In this document: positions 30,100 to 41,483 of the stretch, in pieces
Layout: every line of letters starts with the position of its first letter
Position numbering within the stretch: position 1 is the stretch's first letter
NCBI GenBank assembly: GCA_023627715.1
Contig: JAMAHW010000031.1
Location: forward strand, 248,001-312,000
Length of the DNA stretch: 64,000 nucleotides
Reading direction: 5' to 3'
Source of the DNA: Periconia sp. R9002
Lineage: Eukaryota; Ascomycota; Dothideomycetes; Pleosporales; Periconiaceae
Position numbers and translations under genes: made by a program
The notes under the pieces: model-generated
Seen by the model: only the letters and a program-made list of their open reading frames with translations
Told to the model about the DNA's origin: nothing
The model's database searches: none

Positions 30100-33000
30100 A
30101 TGGCCGACGATATTGTTATCGACAAGGCTCTTTTTCACGAGCGCCTCACCAGCTTTGTTACTAAGTGGAAGGCGGACAAGCGCTCCAACAACTCCATCTT
30201 CCAGGGCGCAGACTCAATCGCGACGGTCGTAGGAAAAGCCAGTGATCCGGGTAGTTACCTGAAACCTGCAGCTTTCCAGGTATTTTGAACTCCATATTTG
30301 AACAGACTATAATTTCAAGCAACTGACTGAAGCTCCGCACAGCTATGGCTTCTAGGCTACGAGTTTCCCGCGACCCTGTTCGTCATTACTCCTGATCTAT
30401 TTCAAATTGTTACAACCAAGAAAAAGGGTAGGTGGTTTAGGCAGCAACGTGCACGAGGTTGGAAGGCATAGCTAATGTCTGGTAGCTTCATACCTGGAGC
30501 CTTTGAAAGGTGGCAAGGTTCCGGTTGAGATCCTTGTGCGGGGCAAGGATGCCGAAGAAAACAAGAAGCAGTTCCAGATCTGCATCGAGACGATGAAGAA
30601 GGCCGGCAAAAAGACAGCCGTGCTGAAGAAGGATAACGCAACGGGTCCATTTGCTGATGAGTGGAAGGCCGCTTTGCAGGAGGCAGGTTTCAAGGATGAA
30701 GATCAGGTCGAGCTGGGTCCCATACTTTCCCAGGCAGCCTTGGCCATCAAGGATGAAAAGGAGCTTGTGAGTCCATGTGAAGCAAATCACGAGCCATCGC
30801 TAAACCACAGCAGCGAACTATTCGAGATGCGGCGCGCGCCTCCAGCGCCCTCATGACCAGCTACTTTGTTGAAGAAATGTCCGAAATCCTCGATAGCGAA
30901 AAGAAAATTTCTCACAAAACCTTCGCCGACAAGGTCGCCAACAAGATAGACGACCAGAAGTTTTTCGAGAAGCAGAAGATGTCCAAGAATTTCGACCCAC
31001 TGCAGTTGGATTGGGCGCTGCAGCCAACGGTACAAAGTGGCGGAACGTACGACCTCAAATTCCTCTCGGAACCCGATGACAACAATCTGCATGCCGGTGT
31101 GATCATTTCAGCACTTGGTCTGCGTTATTTGACCTACGGTGCCATGGTTGCACGTACCTATATGGTCCAGCCAGTAAAGAGTCAGGAAGCCACATACAAG
31201 TTCTTGCTCTCCGTGCACGACTTGATCATCAAGAAAATAAAGGACGGTGTACTGTCTTCCGACGTCTACAATGCAGCTTTGGATCATATCAAAAAGAAGA
31301 AGCCCGAACTTGAGAAGCACTTTCCCAAGAGCGTTGGCTATAGTATCGGCACCGAGAACAAGGATGCAACGCTCCTCTTGAGCGCTAAGAACAAGCGCCA
31401 GCTTAAGGACGGTATGACGTTGGTGATAAGCACCAGCTTCCAAGATCTTGTGAATGATAAGCCTCAAGATAAGAAGAGCAAGACCTACTCTCTCATATTG
31501 GTCGATACAGTTCGCGTCAGCACTGGGGAAGCTGCAGTTTTCACGAAAGACACGCCTTCAGATCTCGACTCTATCTCCTTCTTCTTTGACGAGTCGGAGG
31601 AAGAGACGAAGCCTAAGCCTAAGCGTGAGCGTCCAGCTATCGCTCAAACAAACATCACAAAAACTCGCACTCGCCACGAGCGCCCAACCAACCAGGATGC
31701 CGAGAAAGAAGCCCAGCGACGCGAACATCAAAAAGAGCTTCACGCCAAGAAGCAGAAAGAGGGCCTGGAGCAGTATGGCGAGGGTGCTAAAGCTCTCAAC
31801 GGAACCGAAGAGAGGAAATTCAAGCGTTTTGAGTCCTACAAGCGGGATAACCAACTGCCAATCATGCATAATCTGGAAGTGTCAGTGGACAAGAAGAATC
31901 TCACTGTTATTCTCCCAATCATGGGACGGCCTGTGCCATTCCATATTCACACCATCAAAAACGCCTCCCACACACCTGAAGCCGATTTTACCTCGCTTCG
32001 TATCAATTTCTTGTCTCCAGGACAGGGTGTTGGTAGGAAAGACGACCAACAACCCTTCGAAGACCCCAACGCACATTTCATTCGAAGTTTGACATTCCGC
32101 TCCCACGATGTTGATCGCATTGAGCGGATTACCAAAGACATCACTGAGCTCAAGAAGGATGTTGTGCGACGCGAGCAAGAGAAGAAGCAGATGGAGGACG
32201 TCGTCGAACAAGACAAGTTGGTTCCTATCAAGAGTAAGTGGATTCCTGGAGTAGTTTGAATTTCGAGTGCTAATCAAAACAGGCCGCAAGCCATTCATGT
32301 TGGACCTCATCTTTCTCCGTCCTGCTCTTGATGGAAAGCGTATACCTGGTAGTCTCGAAATCCACCAGAACGGTTTACGCTATGTCCATGGAGCTGGGGG
32401 CATCAAAGTCGACGTTCTCTTCACCAACATGAAGCACCTCTTCTTCCAGCCCTCCCAGCATGAATTAATCGTCATAATTCATGTGCACCTCAAGAATCCC
32501 ATCATGGTTGGCAAAAAGAAGACTAAGGATGTTCAATTTGTCCGAGAAGCTACTGAAATGGCATTTGATGAGACTGGCAACAGGAAGCGCCGCCACAAAT
32601 TTGGTGATGAAGAAGAGTTTGAACAAGAACAAGAGGAGCGCAGGCGCCGTGCAGCTCTTGACAAAGAGTTCAAAAACTTTGCTGAAAAGATTGCAGACGC
32701 GGCTCGCAATGAGAATGTCAGTGTCGATATTCCATACCGCGAACTGGGCTTCAACGGTGTGCCATCTCGTTCCTCCGTTCTTGTTTGCCCAACGACCGAT
32801 TGTCTAGTGCAGCTTACCGAGCCGCCTTTCACCTGCATTACTCTCTCTGAAATAGAGATTGTGCATCTTGAACGTGTGCAGTTCGGCCTGCGCAACTTCG
32901 ACATGGTCATCGTCTTCAAAGACTACAACCGCCCCCCAGTTCACATCAACACGATTCCTATGGAATCGATCGACGCAGTCAAGGATTGGCTCGACTCGGT

Positions 33001-33379
33001 TGACATTCCTTTCAGCGAGGGACCACTCAATCTTCAGTGGGCTACCATCATGAAGACCGTCGTTGCGGACCCGCACGCCTTTTTCGCCGATGGTGGTTGG
33101 AACTTTTTGTCTACCGAGTCTGACGACGAAGGCAGTGGCGAAGATGAAGAGGAGAGTGCATTCGAGGTTTCCGAATCCGAACTCGCCATCTCAGACGAGA
33201 GTTCGGAGGACGGTAGCGACTTCGATGAGAACGCATCGGATGAAATGTCTGATGAAGGCTCCGAAGAGGACTTCTCGGAGGGTGAGGATTGGGACGTTCT
33301 GGAGAAGAAGGCAGCGAAGAAGGACAGAGAGAGCGGTATGGTTGATGAGGAGGACAAGCCGAAGAAGAGGAAGAGATAA
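30100..33379 (+). CDS. SPT16: FACT complex subunit Spt16 (histone chaperone)
   Basis: Five exons, 30100-30279, 30343-30427, 30486-30766, 30814-32233 and 32283-33379, giving 1020 aa, close to yeast Spt16. It works with Pob3 in FACT to loosen and rebuild nucleosomes during transcription and replication. Seen in order: the aminopeptidase-like N-terminal domain ([36 protein letters not shown]; later [10 protein letters not shown]), the dimerisation/middle region ([40 protein letters not shown]), the histone-binding middle domain ([20 protein letters not shown]), and an acidic Ser/Glu/Asp tail ending KPKKRKR. All four introns are short with standard sites. The N-terminal fold lacks peptidase activity in this family. 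Confidence 0.96.
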
Positions 33380-35884
33380 GGGCTGCCACAGCAGGCAGCT
33401 GAATGACACTGTAATAAAATGAGATGCAAGGGGAATGGGAAAGCAGGGAAAATCGACCTGAGGGGGAAGGGTCTTGGTCCTCTGTTTAGGCCGTATTCAC
33501 CTTCTCCCCGCATTGATCGATGCTTTTCTGAGCCGATATGTCCTGGATTGTTTGACGGGTTCCATTATCTGGGCATTCCTATTATATGTATTGGGCACAC
33601 ACTGGGATTATCGGAAGCAAGGATGGTTCTTTTTTCATTTTTTGCTTCTTTTCCATGGAAAAGTGTGTAAAATTGCTGGTTTATCTTATCCATTCTATCT
33701 GCCCCCTCTCTTCATCCCTCTACATCTCTTGAGAGTACATGTATGCTGGAGAAAAGTAGTGCCGTGTAGTTTTTGGGGAAGTTTAACAAATGATGATTTC
33801 GAAACAATTGTTGAGTTCATCTTACTCTCCATCTGCGGAATCGTTTTATTGTTGATCATATATTTTACTAGCGCGAGAAGAAGAAAAGGGAGGAAGTGAA
33901 TGGACAGGCTGACTATGGATGCTAATTTCTACGTATGCCCAGTCTTGCTCTTTACTTCTCTCCTCTCTCGTTCATTTCTTGACCCCCTTTCCTTCTTAGC
34001 CCCTTCCATCATCTGATGACAACCGGGTTCACTACGTGCAGGACGCACGTATATCATTTTTTTATGGTCACGCGAAATAAGAGAAGGTTATAACAGCTTA
34101 GTCGATTTCATTGGTGTTTGGAACACGCCAAGTATGTACATTGCATCTAGAATCCGCGAATGCGGATGGTTAGATAAGACGGATAGGTTGGACTGGCTGA
34201 CTTGCTTCTGGCTGTTGTTGGATACGGGTATTGACGGGTGGTGTGAGAGAAGAGAACAAACAGAATAAGAAAAACAACAAGGAAAGCAACAAAAGGGAGA
34301 TTGTAAATACGAGAATAGACGGGAAACGAGCTAGACCAACGATCGCTTCGAGGATTTGGGTTGTACATGTACGACTTTAACGTGCGTAGATGCAATGCAT
34401 CCCATATGCCGGGAGGCGTCTCACATTCGTCTAACCGGCAGAGAGGCATCGTCTCACAAACGCTAGGTATGTAAGCTTCCGACGTTTGATAGAAACTTGA
34501 GAGGAGCATCAAACGACACACGTTAGCAACCTCACCCAACCCGGTCCGCATATGAAAAGGAAGTGTTCTGGACTTTCTTCCATGCTAAGCTGGGGGGCGA
34601 TGCGGGGAAAGCATATTGATGGGGAAAGGTCGGAGTCTAGAAGAATCGCCTGGTGACATCAAAAGCCGCGATTGCAGTCTTGGTGGCTTGCATTGCATAC
34701 GAGCGCAAGGAAGAGGATGGCCATGTAGTGTGATGCACTGAATATCCCGGTACCTGCCGCGGCTATGGGAGTTAGCAGCTTGGCTGTTTATCGTTTGGAA
34801 GTTGGAGTGAGGAGTCTCTCTCGCTTCGCTCGTATCGGTGTTTCCCCCCAAAGAGGCAACCTGTAACTTCAACCGTCGTTCGAGTACGTGCTGGAAGCAA
34901 CCATTTTTGCAACTGCGAGTATGCTGAGAGTATGGCAGATAACGTGTGACTATATAATCTGTACAAGATACCTACCCTAGTGTACTCTATCCCCATGAGG
35001 AACTCACCGGGGCTTTGGGTGCTAAGCCCATTGAAATATAAACCAAACTTTAAAGTCCCCCCCAATGCGGACGACCAACCGCCCAATCTCAGGCTACAAC
35101 CAGGCCAAAATGCAAACGATTTCGTCCAGAATGCCGGCTCTAACCAACCCTTTTTCGTGTTAGTCGGCCGGCAATCTATTTTCTCCCCCTTGGAGGTGAA
35201 GGATGGTTTGAGCCATTCTGGCTCAACTTGGTTGATAGATTTTACCCGGGGCAAAACACCCTTGCTCTCTCTCTGGCGCGCATGGCCTGGGGGGAGGGTT
35301 CCGGACCATATCGCGCGCAGCAGCTGGGCGCAAAATATGGCAGATAGATTGGCCACGGTGCACATCTGGATGCCACGAGGCCGGGAAACCGGACCTTGGT
35401 GTGCAGGAGGAAACGGCGCTCTGGGGAAAGGGAGGCCCACGATGATGCGCTTTCTCAAAGGAGGGTTAATTTTAGATTGATAGGCATAGTGGGTTTCTTT
35501 CTTAAGAAGGGACCTGGGGTAGCTGCTTCGCTTCTCGTTCTATGTGTGTGCATTCGTCAACCGCTCGAGAACTTGGAAGACTTCAGTTCCTTTGTCTACA
35601 TACCATATACGGAAGGCACGTGTGTTTACAGAGAGCGTACCTAGGGAAAGCACGCATCGCCCAATTACCTGATTGATTCAACACTAAACCCGTTTTCGAG
35701 GTGCATCAAACGCTCGAGTCTTGATTCTCCCAATCCTACCTATATAAAGGGTCCCCCCTCCGCTCTTCAACCACTTCTCTCGAGTTGACCAAAAACGACC
35801 ACACTCGCTTTCAACCTCGACCACTCAACCACCTTTTCAAAACCATACACACAATTGTCGACAACACTCTTCTCGCCACCCACC
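33380..35884. other. Intergenic, 2.5 kb
   Basis: SPT16 3' flank (pyrimidine- and T-rich, 33480-33900), then a stretch with overlapping frames on both strands at 34770-35480 that I judge non-coding, then the promoter of the small cysteine-rich gene with a TATA box at 35741. No repeat or RNA gene recognised. Confidence 0.5.
35741..35748 (+). promoter_or_regulatory. TATA box of the cysteine-rich peptide gene
   Basis: TATATAAA lies 144 bp upstream of the ATG at 35885. The leader between them is CA- and TC-rich, typical of highly expressed fungal genes. Confidence 0.6.
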
Positions 35885-36199
35885 ATGAAGCTCTTTGGCG
35901 TAATCGCTTTGGCCATGGCCACCATTACTCTCGCCTCCCCGGCCGCGGTATGCCACGAATTCAAGCAATCATGTGAAATCCGCACAGGTCACTGACAGAC
36001 TGTTTCTAGGTGAGCCTTCAGCGCTCGACCAAGTTGACTCGCGATGCCGACGGCGCCAACGTCCTCAATCCTTGCATTGAGTGCCCCTGCGATGGCTTCT
36101 CCGGCTATTGCACTTGCGTGAGTATTTTCTCGAGTTCATCTTGATCAAACATTTGAAGCTAACACTTCCAAGGTGCCTAACGGCTGCTGCTGCACCTAG
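35885..36199 (+). CDS. Small secreted cysteine-rich peptide, eight Cys in the last 23 residues
   Basis: Three exons, 35885-35947, 36010-36117 and 36173-36199, 65 aa in total; each exon is too short to stand out alone. Both introns (62 and 55 nt) are phase 0 with GTATGC/GTGAGT donors and CTAG/CAAG acceptors. Exon 1 is exactly a signal peptide (MKLFGVIALAMATITLASPA). Exon 2 gives a basic propeptide-like stretch (QRSTKLTRDADGANVLNP) and five cysteines; exon 3 is VPNGCCCT. The spacing is C-x2-C-x-C-x6-C-x-C-x4-C-C-C. It may be a disulfide-knotted effector-like or defence-type peptide, or a secreted metal-binding peptide given the C-x-C pairs. A good TATA box and CA-rich leader support real expression. 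I do not recognise a named family. Confidence 0.72.
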
Positions 36200-36706
36200 T
36201 GCAGACACCCTGATGGGCAATCGGAGGCGTTTGGGAACACATGCTCCGAGCGTGGGTTCCTGATTATATCAAAAAACATGGACATGATAGCGTGGCGAAA
36301 TGGCGTCTGGGCTGGCTGGTATTGGGTTTACTTATATCGAGAGAGCTATAATGCAATGCGCATTGAGCTATGGCTCCGGACGCTACATGGATAGTTCGCT
36401 GTACATACTCTGGGAGGAGTTGTCTGGCATTTACTCAATTTCTTTATGGGTAGAGTGAGGATTATCATGCGCTACAAAAAAATGAATCTTGTGATCCAAG
36501 AAACTCAAATCATACATTTTCGCGTTGTGAGGTGACAAGAGCTGAATGAATAAAGTTCTGAAGAAAGTACAAAGTACCAAGTCGTGCCTGGCTCGGGCCT
36601 ATGAGAAGCGACTCGGCTGCACTTGCCCCGCGTAACAGCTCCACCAAAAAGTTGTGTCGCGACATTGATCTTCCTTCCCGCTACAGCTACTAACAGCATC
36701 AACACA
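36200..36706. other. Intergenic, 500 bp
   Basis: 3' flank of the peptide gene and promoter of JIP5. No feature seen. Confidence 0.6.
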
Positions 36707-38042
36707 ATGTCCATGTTCCAGAACATATGCGCCATCCCGCTGGATCATGACCTGTTCACTCAGGCCGTCCACGCCGAGGAGCCAATTGTTTCGGTGGGCC
36801 TTTCTTCAGGCCATGTCCAAACATATCGGCTACCCGCAGGCGCGAGCGACGATAGCGACGGCGACGAGACATTGGCCTCTGAGAATGGGTTTGGTCATAT
36901 CGAGACGGCGTGGCGGACAAGACGTCATAAAGGAAGCTGTAGAGCGCTGGCATACAGTCACGATGGCGCGCAATTGTACTCAGCTGGCACGGATGGCATC
37001 GTGAAAGCGGCCGATCTTGCGACTGGACAGGTCGCTGCGAAAATTGCTGTTCCATTGGACCCGTGAGTCAATTGCGTGTACATTCACAAAATACGATCGA
37101 CTGATGTATTGCAGGTCATCGGGTTCTATTGACGCGCCTTCTATCGTTCATGCGCTCTCTCCGCAGACCCTTCTCCTAGGCACTGATTCGTCGGCCCTCC
37201 ACCTCTACGATATTCGCGCACTAGGGCCTCAAAGTTCATTGAAGCCCCAACAAACACATCATCCACACGACGACTACATATCCTCTCTCACACCGCTGCC
37301 GCCAACATCAGAAAGCACGAGTGGTTTCAGCAAACAATGGGTCAGTACAGGAGGAACAACACTGGCAGTCACAGATCTACGGCGAGGCGTCATGGTGCGC
37401 AGTGAGGATCAAGAGGAGGAACTTCTGAGCTCAGTCATGGTGACGGGCTTATCTAAGAAAGGTACCAACGTCGGTGAAAAGGTCCTAGTTGGAGGAGGAA
37501 ATGGCGTTTTGACTCTGTGGGAACGAGGCATCTGGGACGACCAGGATGAACGTATCACCGTTGATAAGACACCTGGTGGCGGTGAAAGTTTGGACTCGCT
37601 TGCGCTGTTCCCCGCTGGTGTTGGTCCCGGCGGCAAAGTCGTGGCTGTTGGCCTCGGCAACGGAATCGTGCGGTTTGTGAAGATTGGACCAAACAAGATC
37701 ATTGGCCAAATCTCTCACGATGAGCTCGAAAAGGAGGGTGTTATTGGTCTGGGCTTTGATGCTGATGGGCGCATGATTAGCGGCGGCGGAAAGACAGTGA
37801 AAGTCTGGGGTGAAAAGGGTCCAGGTGATGGCTCAGATGAGGAAGAGGAGGCCGAATCTGCAACTTCTGCCAACGGTGCTAAACGCGGGCACGGTAGCGA
37901 CTCGGATGACGATAGCGACGAGGAAATGGGAGATAGCAGCGACGACGAGAAGCCTGCGCAAAAGAGGAAGAAGAGGAAGAGGAACAAGGGCAAGCAACAA
38001 CAGTCAGCTCATGGCATTCTTGGTTTCTCGGGATTGGTTTGA
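36707..38042 (+). CDS. JIP5: WD-repeat protein Jip5 (60S biogenesis)
   Basis: Two exons, 36707-37062 and 37115-38042, intron 52 nt (GTGAGT...GCAG), 427 aa. The frame is open further upstream but [20 protein letters not shown] matches the start expected of the family. WD-type blades are seen in [55 protein letters not shown] and [17 protein letters not shown]. The C-terminus is acidic then strongly basic ([22 protein letters not shown]) and ends in [10 protein letters not shown]. Jip5 is nucleolar and needed for 60S subunit production in yeast, so this is the second nucleolar 60S gene in the window after NOG2, with no sign of linkage between them. Confidence 0.9.
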
Positions 38043-38681
38043 AGCATGGTTTCACCTCGGGAAATATTTTTTAAAGCGCAAATACTCGCACGATTCTCGA
38101 TGGGTTCGTCGGAACATGCATGGAGCAATTCCGACGTCACTTCCACGGCAGTCAAACTTGGATACTTTTTTCCTGTCCACAAGTGGAAGTGATGGATAAG
38201 GCAAGAATTGATACCCAGATGAGGACATTTCTATGTATCGCTAGATCGAATACGACGAACTTTGATATCCCCACGCATGTCTCAAAGGATAATTTTGTAT
38301 GCTGTTTTTTACCAAGCCCGTTTGATGTGAAATGAAGTAACGTACCGCTGCATGCACTGATCAGTTGACATTTTTCCAGGTAGGAATCAAAACGCGAGGT
38401 ACTATCCAGGGTTTTTCATGGGTGCGGTGTAGAGGTTTCGTCTTTCTTTGCCTTGCCCGACGATACCAGAAATATATGGCCTTCCGGAACATGCTCGATT
38501 TCTAACATTTCAATGCGAAGTCTAGCTTGAAAGTATCTGATGAAGCTTTGTTTTTCCTCCGCTTTCACGAAGAAAAGGCCTCAGTAATCCTTCTATCAAC
38601 AAAACATCAATATCTACAAAGAATCCAAAAACCCCCCTCTCCCTCTCCTCTCCCCTTTCCCCTTCCTCCCCCAACAACCCT
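38043..38681. other. Convergent intergenic, 640 bp
   Basis: 3' flanks of JIP5 and of the LPMO gene. A C-rich stretch near 38630-38680 precedes the LPMO stop. No coding frame supported. Confidence 0.6.
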
Positions 38682-39536
38682 CTAACAAGTAAACACCGCC
38701 GGCCCAGGTGCCGTATACGTCTTGGCCCCGCTATACAAATTAAACAAAATGCCCGGATCCGTCGCCTTGTACGCACCGGGCAAGCTGACAGTGGCCGAGG
38801 GGGTCTTGCTGGCGGAGCCGCCCTGGACGTTGATCTGGGCGCACTCCATGTAGAACTGGGCGCCGTTTGCGCTGGACGCGCTGTGCAGGGCGATGAGCTC
38901 GCCGCGCAGCAGGTACTGGCCGGGGGCGATGCACGCCGGGATGGTGATGGTTTGGATGCCGCCGTTGGCGATGAGGCGGTCGACGCCCCAGGTTCCCGAG
39001 GAATCGAGGCCGTCTTGGGCGATTTTGAACCAGCCAGCTGTTGAGAGGGGAGGTTAGTTTGGGGGGAGTGGGTTGAGGGGGGAAATGGGAAAACTTACAT
39101 CCAACGCCTGAATCCGACTTCGCGTCGCTGACCTTCTTCAGGTACGCCATGACGGGACCCTTGTGGCTCGAGTCAATCACGTCGTTGGAGCCGGACGTGA
39201 GTGTGTGGCGCCAGGTGAGTTTGGCCGTCGAGCCCGCTTGCACGTTGATTACGGTCGAGGTCTTGGTCGTGGGGTTGGGACCGCCGTTGCAGGCAATGTC
39301 GTTGGAGGTTACGTCCGTGATGGGCTGTTTCAGGCTGGTCAGCTGTTATACACTTCGGGATATTGCAAGCTTGAAAGAAGAGCAGAGGGAGAAGTGGAAA
39401 AGAAACATACGCCATCGTAGCTAGGCACTCTGACACCATCACCCACAGCTCCGCCGTTGAGCGAGACGAAGATCGTATGCGCCGACACCGACGATGCCGC
39501 AGCAGCAGCAAGAGCTAGGGATGATGTGAACTTCAT
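38682..39536 (-). CDS. AA9 lytic polysaccharide monooxygenase
   Basis: Three exons, 39536-39411, 39324-39099 and 39037-38682, giving 235 aa. A copper enzyme that cleaves cellulose or related glucans oxidatively outside the cell. The signal peptide ends in SSVSA, leaving His20 as the mature N-terminus ([10 protein letters not shown]); with His96 ([13 protein letters not shown]) it forms the copper histidine brace. The axial tyrosine (Tyr180) and its Gln178 partner are in [11 protein letters not shown]. Cys54 and Cys183 probably pair. No carbohydrate-binding module or linker follows. Removing the introns restores [14 protein letters not shown], a family landmark. The gene points to plant-biomass degradation or plant association. 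Confidence 0.93.
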
Positions 39537-40608
39537 CGTATTTCAAGTATACACGTCTCTCAATCTCTGTGTGAATCAAACAACCCAAGAAAACTAGAAC
39601 GTCTACACAAAAAAAAAGTCTCAAGCTCGTACGTACTTTTCTCCCATTATATTCGACGTGCGTCCCCTTCCCACTATTTAAACCAAATCATCCTCGCAGA
39701 AAACCGGGTCCCACAGTAAAACACTCTATGATAGCGTAACACGCCTTCCCGTCGTCCCCCTAACAATCTCTATGTAGGTACACTCTACGTACGACAAAAC
39801 ATCACATCATTACCGCAAACGAACACCAAAACCCAAACCCCCATCATCAAAACCACCAAAACACACCCCAATCACGATCCCGATGCCAGCCCAAAAAAAC
39901 AAACCTCAAATCCCACCAACCACACCAGCTCCAGCTACAGCACCAGGAGCGCACTTCCACCACCTTTCCTCCACAACCAACCCTTTTCCACCGCGGACGT
40001 GTCGGTCCGTTCTGCGTCGAGTGGGCACGAGGTTTGATTAAGCAATATAAAAGCTCCTAAGAACGGGTTCTCTCTATTCTTTAAGCGAGGGTCGCCACGG
40101 AGCCAATGGGAGATGAGGGAGTTGTAGATTATATCCGGGGACTTTTGGGGTGTGTAATTTATATAGATGAAAGTGAGGGCTTGGTGTTGTGACTTGAATG
40201 AGGTTCAAAGGCGCTAAGGTGCGGTTACCGAACATGGGTATGTATGGGGGATTGATGTTTTGGAGGCGCTACCTAGACGCCTGCGATAGACGATGCGTTG
40301 GATGGTATGACCTGTTTGTAGATTTGTGGATTGTAGTTCGTGTGATGAAGGATGACGTGTGTGTTGTTTGAGATTGATCAGAGTGTTGATATGTGTGTTC
40401 GGTGTTTGTGGATACTCAAACTGGGTGTATCCTGAAGGACTACCTTGAAAAGAAAAAGTCTTATGTTCAAGTGCTGGTATAGCAGCCAGTCAATCATATG
40501 AGTATTCATCCATACCACCGACGTACGCGTAGCCTCATATCCCTCCAAAGGTGCAAACAAAAAAAAAATCAAACTCCGAAAGCGAGATGGAAAAAAGAAT
40601 TCGATGCA
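39537..40608. other. LPMO promoter region, 1.07 kb
   Basis: Contains a TATA-like TTTAAATA on the minus strand (39682-39675), and a CCGGGG near 40135 that fits the CreA consensus by chance-level matching. The tract at 39830-39960 is A/C-rich. No coding frame supported. Confidence 0.5.
39675..39682 (-). promoter_or_regulatory. Possible TATA-like element of the LPMO gene
   Basis: TTTAAATA on the minus strand, about 140 bp before the ATG at 39536. Position fits; sequence is a weak match. Confidence 0.35.
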
Positions 40609-40696
40609 GGTCAGAGCGGGGCTTGAACCCACGACCTTGGCGTTAACAACTCGTATCTTATTAGCACCACGCTCTAACCAACTGAGCTACCCGACC
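40609..40696 (-). tRNA. tRNA-Ile (anticodon AAU) with a short intron
   Basis: Reads 5'-3' on the minus strand from 40696. Acceptor arm GGTCGGG pairs with CTCTGACC at the end, the D arm is GCTC...GAGC, the anticodon stem TGGTG pairs with CGCCA around the loop CTAATA..., and the T arm contains GGTTCAAGC. The anticodon AAT is followed by A37 and then an intron of about 15 nt (roughly 40658-40644, including GATACGAGTTG) before the 3' half resumes. Total 88 nt; 73 nt mature. Confidence 0.9.
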
Positions 40697-41483
40697 GGTC
40701 ACGGCATCTACTGGTGATGATTTGTTGAAGACACCCGTTAATTTTAAAATATATATAGCAGATTGAAAGCGTAGAGAGCAAACGCGTTTCTGGAGTTCAG
40801 CGGTGAAACTGAGAAGATTGATTTGAAGTGTGGGGTAGTTGGGACTCCGCGGCCGAATATTTTTTTTAGGGCTTGGGAGGGGCTTTGTCGTTCATTGCGT
40901 TTAGACTACATCGACATCAATTGCCGTTGATTGGCGGTGAAAATCTATCCGAAGCAATTTTCGTTCCTGCTCAATAAGATAAATCAAATCCATGGAATTT
41001 TGAGATGTGGCCAGGTGGAAATAATCACGATAAGTCTTCCAATTGACTACTATCTTCCTCACCTACCTTCGCCTCGAATAAAATCGGTTCATCACAATCT
41101 TCATCACCATCTACCTCGCGAGCCGGCCGAGCAGCGTATTCGATCATTGTCAACGCTTTTTGAAAAAAGCTGAGGAAGCTAGACTTGAGAAAATGTTTGA
41201 TTCCGCTCGATATGCTACATGACCTCTGAATGCTACATTTGCAATTATTTCACCTAGTTCCACCGATGGTTCTTGACAAACGGATTAATCTCGCTGTACA
41301 AAGTCCAAGACATTGATGTATAAAAAAATTGACTTCATTAATACGGATCGAGCCTGGTTTAAGAGGAGCTATGAAATCGAAAAATACACATTCAATTACG
41401 AGAATCAATCCAATCCCAGGAACTTCCCACTGTAAAGAGAGAATTACACGCGTTTTCTTCCCAGCACCTTCCCGTTCCTCCAT
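40697..41483. other. Intergenic, 790 bp
   Basis: Left part is the tRNA 5' flank; the rest is AT-rich and carries the 3' flank of the 1520-residue protein gene. Nothing else seen. Confidence 0.6.

Noticed and set aside
33474..33899. Hydrophobic 141-codon frame downstream of SPT16
   Set aside because: The hydrophobicity follows from T-rich and pyrimidine-rich 3' UTR sequence; no family pattern and the position is directly after the SPT16 stop.
34772..35480. Overlapping long frames on both strands (about 228 and 166 codons)
   Set aside because: Both translations are rich in Trp, Pro, Arg and Ser without motif or periodicity, and they overlap each other; typical of GC-rich non-coding DNA.
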